A stretch of 64,000 nucleotides of DNA from Fibrobacterota bacterium. GTDB lineage: Bacteria; Fibrobacterota; Chitinivibrionia; Chitinivibrionales; Chitinispirillaceae. The stretch lies in contig JAEWVR010000011.1 of assembly GCA_023459055.1 (NCBI GenBank), positions 248,001-312,000 on the forward strand, in the 5' to 3' direction. The notes beneath the pieces were generated by a model that made no database searches, was not told the origin of the DNA, and was given only the letters and a program-made list of their open reading frames with translations. Made by a program: the position numbers and the translations under genes. This document shows, piece by piece, positions 1 to 9,200 of the stretch. Every line of letters begins with the position of its first letter. Positions within the stretch are counted from its first letter, which is position 1.

Positions 1-1200
1 TGCGCCATTGCCAGTACAGATGATACTTAAACGAGATTTTTCATTTGCAGCATTATTCTGTTTATTGTGCTGCTGCTTTATAATGTCAGTCCCGCCACAG
101 GAAAAATCTATCAGTGATGCATGCTTGTCATGAAATGCTTTCAGCTCATTTTTACACATATTCCAGCTTCCGAAGTTGTCAACACTGTCATACGACCAGG
201 GCATGATCCCGGCATAACCGTTTGCATACGCATTGTCGATCATCTGCTTAAGTGTGTATTTTCCTTCAACACCGGGATTTTCTCCAATAAGTGCAGGCTT
301 GTCAAGATTCCAGTACGCTGGTGTTTTTGTTGTCTGAAACGGATCATAACCCCAGTCCTGATTAAACATCCAGTCGTAATAATGTATCTGATAAAAATCG
401 AGGTTAGAGCCGGGTTTATTATAGGCATCCGTAAATGATGAATCACTCCAGTAGTGTGCTTCCGCAGGACCTATCTTTGTTGAATTCCACTTCAGACAAG
501 CTGATCCGACGGTAACCATCTTTGATGAATTCGCGTGAATCGCTTCTGCAATCATGCCGCAAAAACGCACCATCTCTTTTTTACTTACCAGCTGTACCGT
601 TGTCCCGGGACCACTGATACTCCACTCCGGTTCATTAATAATTTCCCAGGCAAACAGATTACAGGTATTTGCAAAACGCTTGACCATAGGAATAAGTGCA
701 TTATTGATATACGAAACCGTTTTGAGCGAATCTTTTATAAGATCCGCATGAAGTCCTGCATATTTTCCTGCTGATCCGGTAAAATCCTTTGTCATATCAA
801 ACGACCACAGACACGGCATCACCATTACATTATTTTCCGCACCGATCCTGAATATATCCTCAAGATTTGAGAGAAAGTTGGTATCCAGTCCGCTGACCGC
901 TCCATCAGTATCGAATTCCGGTGATGTACGGCCATCACAATGTATCCATAACCGGACACAGTTGACACCATACTCTTTACACTGCTGAAATAATGTATCA
1001 AAAAAGGTGGAATCATACAATGCACCCCACTGATAATGCGTTCCGGCATCAGAGCCGAATGCATTCCAGGGTACATTCATGCCATTTATGTAGTAATCTT
1101 TTCCATTGTATTTTATTGTATTTGCAGGTGCGGCATTGACACCATGCGAAATCGCACTACACATTACCATGGCAATCAAACATAACAAACGCATTTTCAT
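1..1200 (-). CDS. Secreted GH5-type glycoside hydrolase (mannanase/cellulase-like), partial at window edge
   Basis: The frame is open for all 400 codons from an ATG at 1200 to the left edge, so the 3' end lies outside the window. A GAGGTGG ribosome site about 8 bases upstream fixes the start. Residues 1-22 are a signal peptide. The remainder reads as a clan GH-A (beta/alpha)8 barrel: MNVPWNAFG near 41, CVRLWIH near 81, acid/base motif WEIINEPEW with Glu at about 190, QIHYYDWMF near 270, nucleophile motif LIGENPG with Glu at about 307, and MPWSY near 335 for substrate stacking. After about residue 370 a Gln/Asn-rich linker (KQQHNKQNNAANEK) begins, so another module probably follows beyond the edge. 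The closest type is bacterial GH5 beta-mannanase, but exact substrate cannot be read from this. It probably shares the upstream neighbour's transcript only by read-through, because an intrinsic terminator lies just before its start. Confidence 0.85.
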   Translation of the reverse strand, partial: MKMRLLCLIAMVMCSAISHGVNAAPANTIKYNGKDYYINGMNVPWNAFGSDAGTHYQWGALYDSTFFDTLFQQCKEYGVNCVRLWIHCDGRTSPEFDTDGAVSGLDTNFLSNLEDIFRIGAENNVMVMPCLWSFDMTKDFTGSAGKYAGLHADLIKDSLKTVSYINNALIPMVKRFANTCNLFAWEIINEPEWSISGPGTTVQLVSKKEMVRFCGMIAEAIHANSSKMVTVGSACLKWNSTKIGPAEAHYWSDSSFTDAYNKPGSNLDFYQIHYYDWMFNQDWGYDPFQTTKTPAYWNLDKPALIGENPGVEGKYTLKQMIDNAYANGYAGIMPWSYDSVDNFGSWNMCKNELKAFHDKHASLIDFSCGGTDIIKQQHNKQNNAANEKSRLSIICTGNGA

Positions 1201-1219
1201 TGTAACCACCTCTGACGAT

Positions 1220-1254
1220 AAAAAAAGACTTCCCGGGAAAACCGCACCGGGAAG
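1220..1254 (-). terminator. Intrinsic terminator between the two GH5-type genes
   Basis: Read on the minus strand, CTTCCCGG and CCGGGAAG form a perfect 8-bp stem around a 10-base loop, followed by TC and seven T residues. It lies after the stop of the 1287-3242 gene and ends only about 20 bases before the ATG at 1200, leaving almost no room for a separate promoter. Confidence 0.75.
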
Positions 1255-1286
1255 AGTAATCTGTCAACTATCATTTCTCTGATACG

Positions 1287-3242
1287 CTACCTGATCACAG
1301 AGAGAGGCTGTGAAACAGTTTGCATGCTATCAGATATGAAACGTACTAAATACATTCCATTTGATATATCAGCAGATTTAATAGTAAGCATATGTGTTCC
1401 GGCTGAATACATTTTCGGATTAAGACGGGCAATTGATCTGCCTGAAACAGAAATCAGCTCAAATGTACCAAAGACCGCTCGTGGTAATGTAACTGCAATT
1501 ACGTTATTACCCACTGATCGTACATTCATTGTTTTCAACGTTTGAGCTGAAGCCATCCGCTTAACCGGGCTGCCGTTATCAATCGGTTTTACACTGATAT
1601 CATCAAAATAGATCTTACCTGAAAGTAAACCAAGATCAAACACCATGCGTGCTTTACGATCATCAGCCTCTCCCATTGTAAACTCGTAGGTATAGGTTTT
1701 CATCTCTGTCGTAAGATCAAATTTCTGATACCCTGAATAGGTTGTCCATGGATCTGCATTCAAACCGATATTGTTTGACAGATTAAAAGGTTCATCGGCC
1801 TTTGCCTTGAACGATACAACGTATGATTTTCCTTTTGAAATGTCAAGCGTTACCGTTTTAAACTGCCCATACCACCCTTCAGTACCTTTCGTTGTCATAG
1901 TTGCAATAAAGACGCCATCCTCGACTACGGCGGTTCCGACTGCAGGTGTAAATGCTGCGAATTCCCATCCTGTAAGACCGTTGGAGAAATCGCCATTTGT
2001 TGCAAGTTCTGCACCGACTGCCGGGCCATTATCAGTAAAGTTGGCAGCTATTGTAAGATCTGATTCAACTGTTACCGTGAGCGGGCTCTGTGTACCTTCT
2101 TTACTTCCGCTCCAATTGACAAACTCATTATTGGCATCCGCTACAGGAGTAATAGTCAGCACCTGCCCTGAATCAACCATTGACTTATTAGGGGCAATCG
2201 AAACGCTTCCGCGCCCCTTAGCCACAACAGAAACGCTGAACCGTTTTACCTGACTTCCTTCACAAATACCAATCTGCATGAATTTTGGAATAACAGATGT
2301 ATTTTTGATACTGTTGGGATCTGTCACTGCAACTTCCAGTCCCCAGTTTCTAAGGGTTTCGAATTTGCTATCGGTAGTCATGTCCATTTCGGTACAGTCG
2401 CTGTTACCCGGCCCCCACTCCCACGCGAGCCAGCCGATTTCGTTTTTCTGACACTCACTTAGAATATGCTTATAATTAATTGTTGTTTCGCATCCAACAC
2501 CACTATGCGCAAATTCTCCTACTATCAAGGGAAGATTCATCTTTACCGATTGATTAATTTCATCGGTAATCACCTGATCGCTGTATCCCCATTCAACCGG
2601 CCACCACATATGTACCGATAAAAGAATATTATGATCAGGATCTGCAGTGATCAGATCGGGCCCTGTTGCCTGAAGAATATTGATATCCTGTCCGTATTTT
2701 GCGGCATCAATGATAAGCGGTACGTGAATACCAGCAGCTCTCATTTTTGTAATGGCATCAGTATACCCTGCCTTAAAGTCTGCATCAGTAACAGTTTGAC
2801 CGCACTCGTTGGCGATATTTATCAGCAGATACTCCTCATGTTTCTGAATCACACTGACAACTTCCGGCTTGATCCACCAGTTTACACACGTCGAAAGTTT
2901 TGACCATTCCCCGGTTGCATCATGAAGCTCTACCATAGGAATCATTTTATTCTGACGGCATTTGCTGATAGCACTGTCGAATTTTTCGATATCACCGGTT
3001 GTTACCCATACAATGCGGACACTATTTGCTCCGGTTTTGGCAATCTCCGGAAAACTTGCCCCACTAATGTCAGTCCAGACAGTCATTTTATTAATTCCGC
3101 GCAGAATGACTTTTTCACCGCATTTATCATACAAAAACCGTCCGGCAACCCTGAATCCCGGTAATTCAGCTGCGAAACCTGAAACCACAGCTGTTAACAC
3201 AGTTGCGGCAATAACTATTCGTTTTGACCAATCAGCCAGCAT
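1287..3242 (-). CDS. Multidomain secreted GH5 beta-mannanase-type enzyme with CBM and C-terminal sorting-like tail
   Basis: The ATG at 3242 is preferred over the GTG at 3248 because AAGGAG sits 5 bases before it; the product is 651 aa. Modules in order: signal peptide (about 1-25); GH5 barrel (about 28-310) with RGINKMTVW, the HDATGEW stretch, acid/base INIANE (Glu about 146) and nucleophile LIVGEFAH (Glu about 243), a pattern typical of GH5 subfamily 8 mannanases; an InlB-B-repeat-like beta module (about 335-403, ending LTIAANFTD); a CBM4/9/11-type sandwich (about 410-560, starting LATNGDFSNGLTGW and ending IYFDDISVK); and a C-terminal module of about 85 residues resembling type-IX-style sorting domains (GNNVIAVTLP, GMYLVRF). 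The enzyme should act outside the cell or on its surface on beta-mannan or a related glucan. It is divergent from the TIGR02147 regulator pair. Confidence 0.88.
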   Translation of the reverse strand: MLADWSKRIVIAATVLTAVVSGFAAELPGFRVAGRFLYDKCGEKVILRGINKMTVWTDISGASFPEIAKTGANSVRIVWVTTGDIEKFDSAISKCRQNKMIPMVELHDATGEWSKLSTCVNWWIKPEVVSVIQKHEEYLLINIANECGQTVTDADFKAGYTDAITKMRAAGIHVPLIIDAAKYGQDINILQATGPDLITADPDHNILLSVHMWWPVEWGYSDQVITDEINQSVKMNLPLIVGEFAHSGVGCETTINYKHILSECQKNEIGWLAWEWGPGNSDCTEMDMTTDSKFETLRNWGLEVAVTDPNSIKNTSVIPKFMQIGICEGSQVKRFSVSVVAKGRGSVSIAPNKSMVDSGQVLTITPVADANNEFVNWSGSKEGTQSPLTVTVESDLTIAANFTDNGPAVGAELATNGDFSNGLTGWEFAAFTPAVGTAVVEDGVFIATMTTKGTEGWYGQFKTVTLDISKGKSYVVSFKAKADEPFNLSNNIGLNADPWTTYSGYQKFDLTTEMKTYTYEFTMGEADDRKARMVFDLGLLSGKIYFDDISVKPIDNGSPVKRMASAQTLKTMNVRSVGNNVIAVTLPRAVFGTFELISVSGRSIARLNPKMYSAGTHMLTIKSADISNGMYLVRFISDSMQTVSQPLSVIR

Positions 3243-3536
3243 AACCACTCCTTATAATAATGATATATACAAAACAATAAAATATATACAACACCAAAGT
3301 TCAAACCCCGGAAATATGTTGCCATAAAATATAGTAGTAAAAAAGGTGTTTTAGTTAATTTTTTTACAATATTTAATTTTTTTCGGCCAAACAATATAAT
3401 AAACTATATATTATAAAAGGATATTGTAACTTTTTTCCTGAACAATGTATGTTCAATTATCATAAAATATGTTGCCATTATATTTAGATTATGTATATTT
3501 ACAAACACAGGAAAGACAGACATTCGAACAGTTTTT

Positions 3537-3556
3537 TGAAACCGGTACCGGTAGCG
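3537..3556. promoter_or_regulatory. Palindromic site 1 (TGAAACCGGTACCGGTAGCG), candidate operator
   Basis: The 12-bp core at 3541-3552 is a perfect palindrome (ACCGGT repeated head to tail around GGTACC). The site is matched at 18 of 20 positions by the reverse complement of the site at 3644-3663. It lies in the divergent region between the GH5 genes and the TIGR02147 gene. An operator role is inferred from symmetry, duplication and position only. Confidence 0.5.
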
Positions 3557-3643
3557 AGACGTAAAACTTCTGAGTTCAGGTATCCCTTTTAATCGGGAAT
3601 ATCTGGAAACAGCATACAGTCCCCCCCCCGTACATTATGCTTT

Positions 3644-3663
3644 TGCTGCCGGTACCGGTTTCA
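3644..3663. promoter_or_regulatory. Palindromic site 2, inverted copy of site 1
   Basis: TGCTGCCGGTACCGGTTTCA is the reverse complement of site 1 with two changes. The centres of the two sites are 107 bp apart, close to ten helical turns, an arrangement compatible with a bound protein looping the DNA. A nine-C run (3621-3629) lies between them. Confidence 0.5.
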
Positions 3664-3701
3664 TTGAGTTGTTGGTTTATCTGGCCACTATTTGTATATT
3701 T

Positions 3702-3773
3702 GGTACAGGTTATATGAGATTGAGATTATGATTGAGGTTACGTTTGATGAGTAGTTACTGCTCAACCTGTACC
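3702..3773 (+). promoter_or_regulatory. Inverted repeat in the leader of the TIGR02147 gene
   Basis: GGTACAGGTT at 3702-3711 is perfectly complementary to AACCTGTACC at 3764-3773, with smaller internal complementarity (AGTAGTTACT). It ends 27 bases before the TTG start at 3801 and could fold in the mRNA leader or bind a dimeric regulator. Confidence 0.35.
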
Positions 3774-3800
3774 TGAATCTTTAAGTACATGGAGTAAGAA

Positions 3801-4640
3801 TTGAGTAAGCCGCACCTGTATGATTACTTTGATTATCGTGAATATCTCAATGATACATTTTCTTATCTCAAAGAGACCGATACAACATATTCACACAGAA
3901 AGTTTCTCGCGGATGCAGATATTCCGGGCTCAACATACCTGCTTCGCGTACTCCGCAGCGAACGCAAGTTATCGCCAAAGTACATTGCAAACTTTTGTAA
4001 AGCATTACACCTGAGCACTTCTGAATCGGCATTTTTCACAATACTTGTTAAATTCGGGAACGAAAAGAATGTTGACAAAAAAGAAGCGTTGCTGAAAGAA
4101 CTTTTGAGGATCCGTTCCGAAAAAGCAACGCACTCGCTTGATGACAAAAAATTACGGTATTTTGAAAAATGGTATTACCCGGTTCTGCGTGACCTGATCG
4201 GTCTCATCGGCAGGGTTGATTATAACGCACTTGGAAGAATGCTCATACCACCAATCAAAGGTGATCAGGTTCAAAGTGCGATTGAGTATCTCCAGCGAAA
4301 TGGTTTTATCAAGCCCCGGGATGATGGAAATGGTTTTGTTGTCTCCGAACCGATACTTTCTACTCCCCCGAGTGTGAATTCGACTATTTTGAGCCAGTTT
4401 CACAAGAAAAATCTCGAGCTTGACATTGAGGCTTTTGACAACTGCACTCTTGATGACCGCAGTATTTCATCAGTCATAATGAGCGTATCAATGCCGACGT
4501 TTGAAAAAATGCGCATTGAGATACAGGAGTTCCGTAAACGGCTTATCGCTCTCGCACGTGAGGATACAAATCCAGATATGGTGTGCAGGGTGGGAATTCA
4601 GATGGTCCCGCGGGCCAAAGTTAAAAAGAAGGATGTATGA
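3801..4640 (+). CDS. TIGR02147/DUF4423-type putative transcriptional regulator
   Basis: The start is a TTG with GGAG six bases upstream; the product is 279 aa. The N-terminus (YDYFDYREYLNDTF) is the hallmark of TIGR02147, a family described from Fibrobacter succinogenes. Residues about 30-90 look like an Xre-like helix-turn-helix segment (RKFLADADIPGSTYLLRVL, LSPKYIANFCKALHLS) and the rest matches the general layout of DUF4423 proteins, with a second winged-helix-like part (about 150-190, VQSAIEYLQRNGFI) and a charged C-terminal helix. The family is thought to bind DNA but has no established function. The stop overlaps the ATG of the downstream lipoprotein by 4 bp, indicating translational coupling. 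No signal peptide or membrane segment is present, so it is cytoplasmic. Confidence 0.85.
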   Translation: MSKPHLYDYFDYREYLNDTFSYLKETDTTYSHRKFLADADIPGSTYLLRVLRSERKLSPKYIANFCKALHLSTSESAFFTILVKFGNEKNVDKKEALLKELLRIRSEKATHSLDDKKLRYFEKWYYPVLRDLIGLIGRVDYNALGRMLIPPIKGDQVQSAIEYLQRNGFIKPRDDGNGFVVSEPILSTPPSVNSTILSQFHKKNLELDIEAFDNCTLDDRSISSVIMSVSMPTFEKMRIEIQEFRKRLIALAREDTNPDMVCRVGIQMVPRAKVKKKDV

Positions 4641-5863
4641 CATATATAAAAATTGCTGTTTCCCTGTTTATCCTTATTCTATCCTACTGCGGGAATTCTC
4701 CTGTAGTAAACAATGGCACCGGTACCGATATCGGTGAGGCAAAAATTTTCGGTTCTGTACAATATGCCGATAACCGGAATGCAGACAATGTTTCTGTCAT
4801 TGTCCGTAAACAGGACTACATTCCTTATTCGGTTGCATCACAAAATCATAACAAAACAGTCAGCACTAACAGCGGAACATTTTCGCTTGAACATATCGCA
4901 CCCGGATACCATCTTGTAGAGCTCTATACCAGGGACTCTCTTGTCGCCATGAAACGAATTTACATATCAGACAAGGATACTGCGATTAATATCGGTAACT
5001 GCATTCTTGATACAATGGTACCATACACAGGAAAAATCTACAGTGACGAGACACCTGTAGCGGGTGGTAATCTGCTTGTGCTCGGGCTGGATAAGAAAAT
5101 TACGGTCAACAGTGATGGTTCCTTTACAATACGGTTACCTGCAGGTGAACAGCTATTCAGGATTATTCCTTCAAATCAGACCGGATCACAGGATATTTAT
5201 GTTGACCGGAAAATTTCAGGTGATACATTACGGACATATGCAGCTACAGCGACAATGTTTGATGATTTCAGTACCAGAGATGGTTTTAATTGCCTCTCTC
5301 CGCTGCTTGGTGGTGGAAGCTGGTTTGCATTTATCGATCAGGCAAATCGTGGTAACAGTCAGATTCTTCCAACTGAACAACCCGGTCTTGTCGCAGCGAT
5401 GGACACATCTTCAGACAGCTATGACGGCAGCAGTCTTCACTGCACCTTTCAGATAGACACCCTGTCAGGTGCACCGTATGCGCTTATCGGATGTGATATC
5501 AGTGGATCAAAGGATGCCAATACCAGCAAATCATGGTTTGATTTATCAAAGATGACTGTCTTTTCTTTTATGGCCAAAGGAAGCGGTATCATACGAGTTC
5601 AGTTCACGTGCAGACCTGTCGGTAAGTTATCTGCATTTACAATTTACGAAATCCCAGTTGAGCTGTCATCACAATGGAATAAATACTCAATAAAGTCATC
5701 AGATATTCCTGCCGCAATTACATCAACGTCAGAACAGATAGTCCAATGGAGTGATGGCAATATCGCGGTAAGTAATATTAATTTCCTCGCTAACAGAAAT
5801 ACTGACTTATGGTTAGACAACATTATGTTTGAGGGAATGAGTACCGGAGATTTTTTGAAATAA
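4637..5863 (+). CDS. Putative lipoprotein with carboxypeptidase-like domains and CBM11-like C-terminal module
   Basis: The start ATG overlaps the regulator's stop (ATGA) and has AAGGA just upstream; 408 aa. Residues 1-18 are a hydrophobic export signal ending LSYCGNS, a poor but usable lipobox. Residues about 35-110 (IFGSVQYADNRNADNVSVIV) and 110-190 resemble CarboxypepD-regulatory-like beta sandwiches. From about 212 (FDDFSTRDGFNC) to the end (LDNIMFEG) the pattern is that of CBM11/CIA30-like jelly-roll modules, with a conserved LSKMTVFSFMAKGSG strand. No catalytic motif is seen. The likely role is a surface or periplasmic sugar-binding sensor working with the co-translated regulator; this is inference from gene order. 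Confidence 0.7.
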   Translation: MTYIKIAVSLFILILSYCGNSPVVNNGTGTDIGEAKIFGSVQYADNRNADNVSVIVRKQDYIPYSVASQNHNKTVSTNSGTFSLEHIAPGYHLVELYTRDSLVAMKRIYISDKDTAINIGNCILDTMVPYTGKIYSDETPVAGGNLLVLGLDKKITVNSDGSFTIRLPAGEQLFRIIPSNQTGSQDIYVDRKISGDTLRTYAATATMFDDFSTRDGFNCLSPLLGGGSWFAFIDQANRGNSQILPTEQPGLVAAMDTSSDSYDGSSLHCTFQIDTLSGAPYALIGCDISGSKDANTSKSWFDLSKMTVFSFMAKGSGIIRVQFTCRPVGKLSAFTIYEIPVELSSQWNKYSIKSSDIPAAITSTSEQIVQWSDGNIAVSNINFLANRNTDLWLDNIMFEGMSTGDFLK

Positions 5864-6090
5864 AGTCTGATTCATAGTATCCTGTGTAGGCCCAAACCAG
5901 CCCTGCCCCGGGGCAAAAATTCCGGTAGTCATGCAACGTACTATACATGTTCGTGTCGACATAATACCAGTGGTTGTCAGGTACCCGTTCCATGACCACC
6001 AGTTAAAGTGTACATATCCACATTTACTGGTTGCTGCCACATTGAAAGCAATTTACCTGTATTCCAATATATCGAATTGATTTTTAATCA
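5823..6090 (-). pseudogene. Frameshifted remnant of a protein C-terminus
   Basis: Two adjacent minus-strand frames read as one protein-like chain. The upstream piece (about 6090-5966) gives INSIYWNTGKLLSMWQQ and ends TGGHGTGT-stop; the downstream piece (6002-5823) gives VPDNHWYYVDTNMYS, then AGLVWAYTGYYESDF and a stop. Rich aromatic content and the frame switch at GGTGGTCATGG suggest the decayed end of a secreted enzyme. No family recognised. It overlaps the last 41 bases of the lipoprotein gene on the other strand and fills most of the 368-base gap before the first fibro-slime gene; the rest of that gap is AT-rich with a TATAAT at 6134-6139. Confidence 0.45.
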
Positions 6091-6231
6091 GATAGATATG
6101 TTAGCAAAAAAATATATGTGAGCTTGAATACTATATAATAAAGAAAGCAATACCCAAATTCAATTTTTTCATTTATATTGCTAAAGAGTGTTAAATATTA
6201 TTAACATACACGCACGTCATAAGGAGCAACT

Positions 6232-9200
6232 ATGAAAAGAGTTGTGCTTGCCGCTCTTGTTGTACTATCACTTTGCATTACCAATTCTTTTTCGCAAACG
6301 GGGTTTCCCGATACTCTCTGGGTACCGGTAACATTTTACGATTTCCATTCCAATAAAACAAACCCTGAGTTTGAACAGAATATGCTCATAGGATTGACTC
6401 AAGGTATGGTTCAGGATACCCTTGATGCAGATCGTAAACCTATTGTAACATCCAATACGTCAAAAATCAACCGAAATGCGTATATTAAATACTGGTTCAG
6501 ACCTTGGGCAGATGCTGATTACTATGCGCCGGCAAAGACAGCACAGGGAGATAAAAATGTGCCTGTTTATGCAGCCGGAAATGATGGTGATTCATGCAAG
6601 TACACTGGTGAAGGAACTCTGGCACATGATACATCATTTAAAAATATCAGAATTAATGACTCGTTACCATTTATTCATATTGGCAATGGTGTTTATCAAT
6701 ATAGTAGAAGTGGTAAAAATAATCAGCCTTTTTTTCCTTTGGATAATAGAGGATTTGGAAATGAAGGATTAAATCATAATTTTTCATTTACGATGGAACT
6801 TCACTGGAACTTTGAATACGATCCTAATAAAACGATGTCTTTCGAATTTGAGGGAGATGATGACGTTTGGGCATTTGTAAATAACAAACTGATGCTTGAT
6901 CTTGGTGGCAGACATGGAGCATTGAGTGATACGTTTAATTTAAACGGGAGCGGTCTAACCCCAGGTAAAACCTATCCTTTGGATTTTTTCTTTGCAGAAA
7001 GACATACTACGGGATCAAATATTGTTATAACCACCAATATTATCAGTGCGAAGCCTACAGGTTTGAAATTATATCCATCAATTAACACACCGGACAACGC
7101 TCCATTTGTAAACCCGAACCTTACCGCTGACACAGTTGCAGCAGGAGATAGCATTCCTGTTTTTTCAAGGATTTTTGATCAAAACGGGTTACGGATGACT
7201 GAATTTGATTCGCCCACAGCTCCGGTCACCTGGGAAATGCAGGAGCTGGTTACGGGTACAGTCAGACCGACAGGTACACTGAGCAGAACTACCGGAAACA
7301 TGACCTATTTCCGTCCGACACGAGCATATAATACTGTTTATATCATCGCAACATTCAATAATAATGATGGTCTTGTCATGAAGGATACTATCCGGTTATA
7401 CACAACGGCCGGCAGGGCTCATCATTTGACCATTCAAACCTTTGACACCCTGAATTACAGAGATACATCAACACAGATTGATCAGAAGCTGCTCCGTTTT
7501 GAAGCTGCTGACACAGATAAAAAGGTTTATCCGGTAGTCCGGGACAGGTACGAAAATATAATCAGCTTTGCCACCAATGCATCATGGAGAAGCCTTGATA
7601 CAACAATTGTTAAAGCTGTCGCAACAACGGTTGTCGCTAAAGGCGAAGGTTTAATCACACGAAAAACGGACAGTACAAAAACGACAAAGGCTATCACGAC
7701 CTATATCAGCGGATCAACTACTCTGCATGATACCATTGAGGTTAACATAACCACAATCACCTACGATTCTCTTCGGATTTATATTGTTGACAATGGAAAA
7801 AAATATATTGACACAGTAACAATTGCTACCGATGCATCACAGACGCTCCGGGTAGAGGGACGCCGTTCCGACGGGCGCGGATGGGACGATATACCATCAG
7901 ACTGGTCAACATCTGCAGGTCTTCCGGTTACCGGGACTCCACCGCAGAATTCAGTTACCTGGTCAGTGATTCCGACGAATGTCGCGACAGGAAAAATATT
8001 TGTAAACCGCGCAGGTGCAACGGGTGATTCTGTTGTTGCAATATTTACACCAGGCCAGCCAAAAACAATGGCTCTTTACAAAAAAGAAGGTACTCCGACA
8101 GCAACTGACGCATGGTCGACTCCACCGGTTATTGACACAATCGTAGCGGGCACATCTTACAATTTCGTTGCAAAAATTTTTGACAGAAATGGTTACTGGC
8201 TTTCAAGGTATGAAAATGCGGCTGTTAGCAAACCACTTATTTCATGGGCAATTACCAATAGAAACGGTCCCGGGACACCCCTCGACACTCTCTCGGGTAA
8301 CTCAGGGCATATAATCAGTTTTAAGCCGACACATGCCTTCAACAGATTGACTATTACAGCGACATTCAAAGACGGTACAACATCATTCACAAGTTCAGTG
8401 AATTTGTATGTCATAGCAGGTGCGGCAACGCATCTTGTTATTGAAGCCAATGCACAACCAACGGGAGAAAATCTGGTAAAAGACTCGCCAATTGACACCG
8501 TTGTGTTCGGCAGCAGAGATACTACCAAGTACGTATATGCAATTTTACGTGATGCAAATCAGAACTTTGTCTCGCAGTCCAGAAGTACCGCCTGGTCAAG
8601 TACAAATGCAACACTTGTCGGTGCAACTGAAGCAAACGCACTCGCCGGTGAGGGCAAACTACTGCGTGGAACGGAATCATCCGGTAGTGCATCGGTAACT
8701 GCAACCAGCAAAACCAATTCGGCATTTACCGACAATGTTGCAGTAAAGGTTGTTAATTATACCTACGACGCATTGAGAATACTTGTCAATAACGACTCGG
8801 CTGCAACAAATCTTCAGATCAAACTTGGACATGACACCTTGTTGCAGGTTGAAGGATTGCGGTCAACCGACAATACCTGGGTACCCGTAGATGCATCATG
8901 GCTTGCAGTTGTCAATGGAAGAAATATCAATGGCCCGATTTTCCGTGAATGGCTCTATAAGCCATCAGATACGGGTAAAGGATTGATAACAGTTTCACTT
9001 GGTACAGCGATTCCAGACACATTAACAGTAACTGTCATACCCAATGATGCAAACTATCTGTCAATTTACAATAAAACAGGACCGGAAAAGGCCAGCGGTA
9101 CTTTCGCATATGTAAGTCTTCCGGATTCAGTTACAGTTTCGGCAGATTCAACCCTGCCGCTTGTTGCAAAGATTTTTGACATAAACAGAATCTGGCTAAG

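Noticed and set aside
1771..2253. 160-codon plus-strand frame opposite the GH5 gene
   Set aside because: It is a shadow of the strongly supported minus-strand GH5 gene, with no ribosome site or family resemblance.
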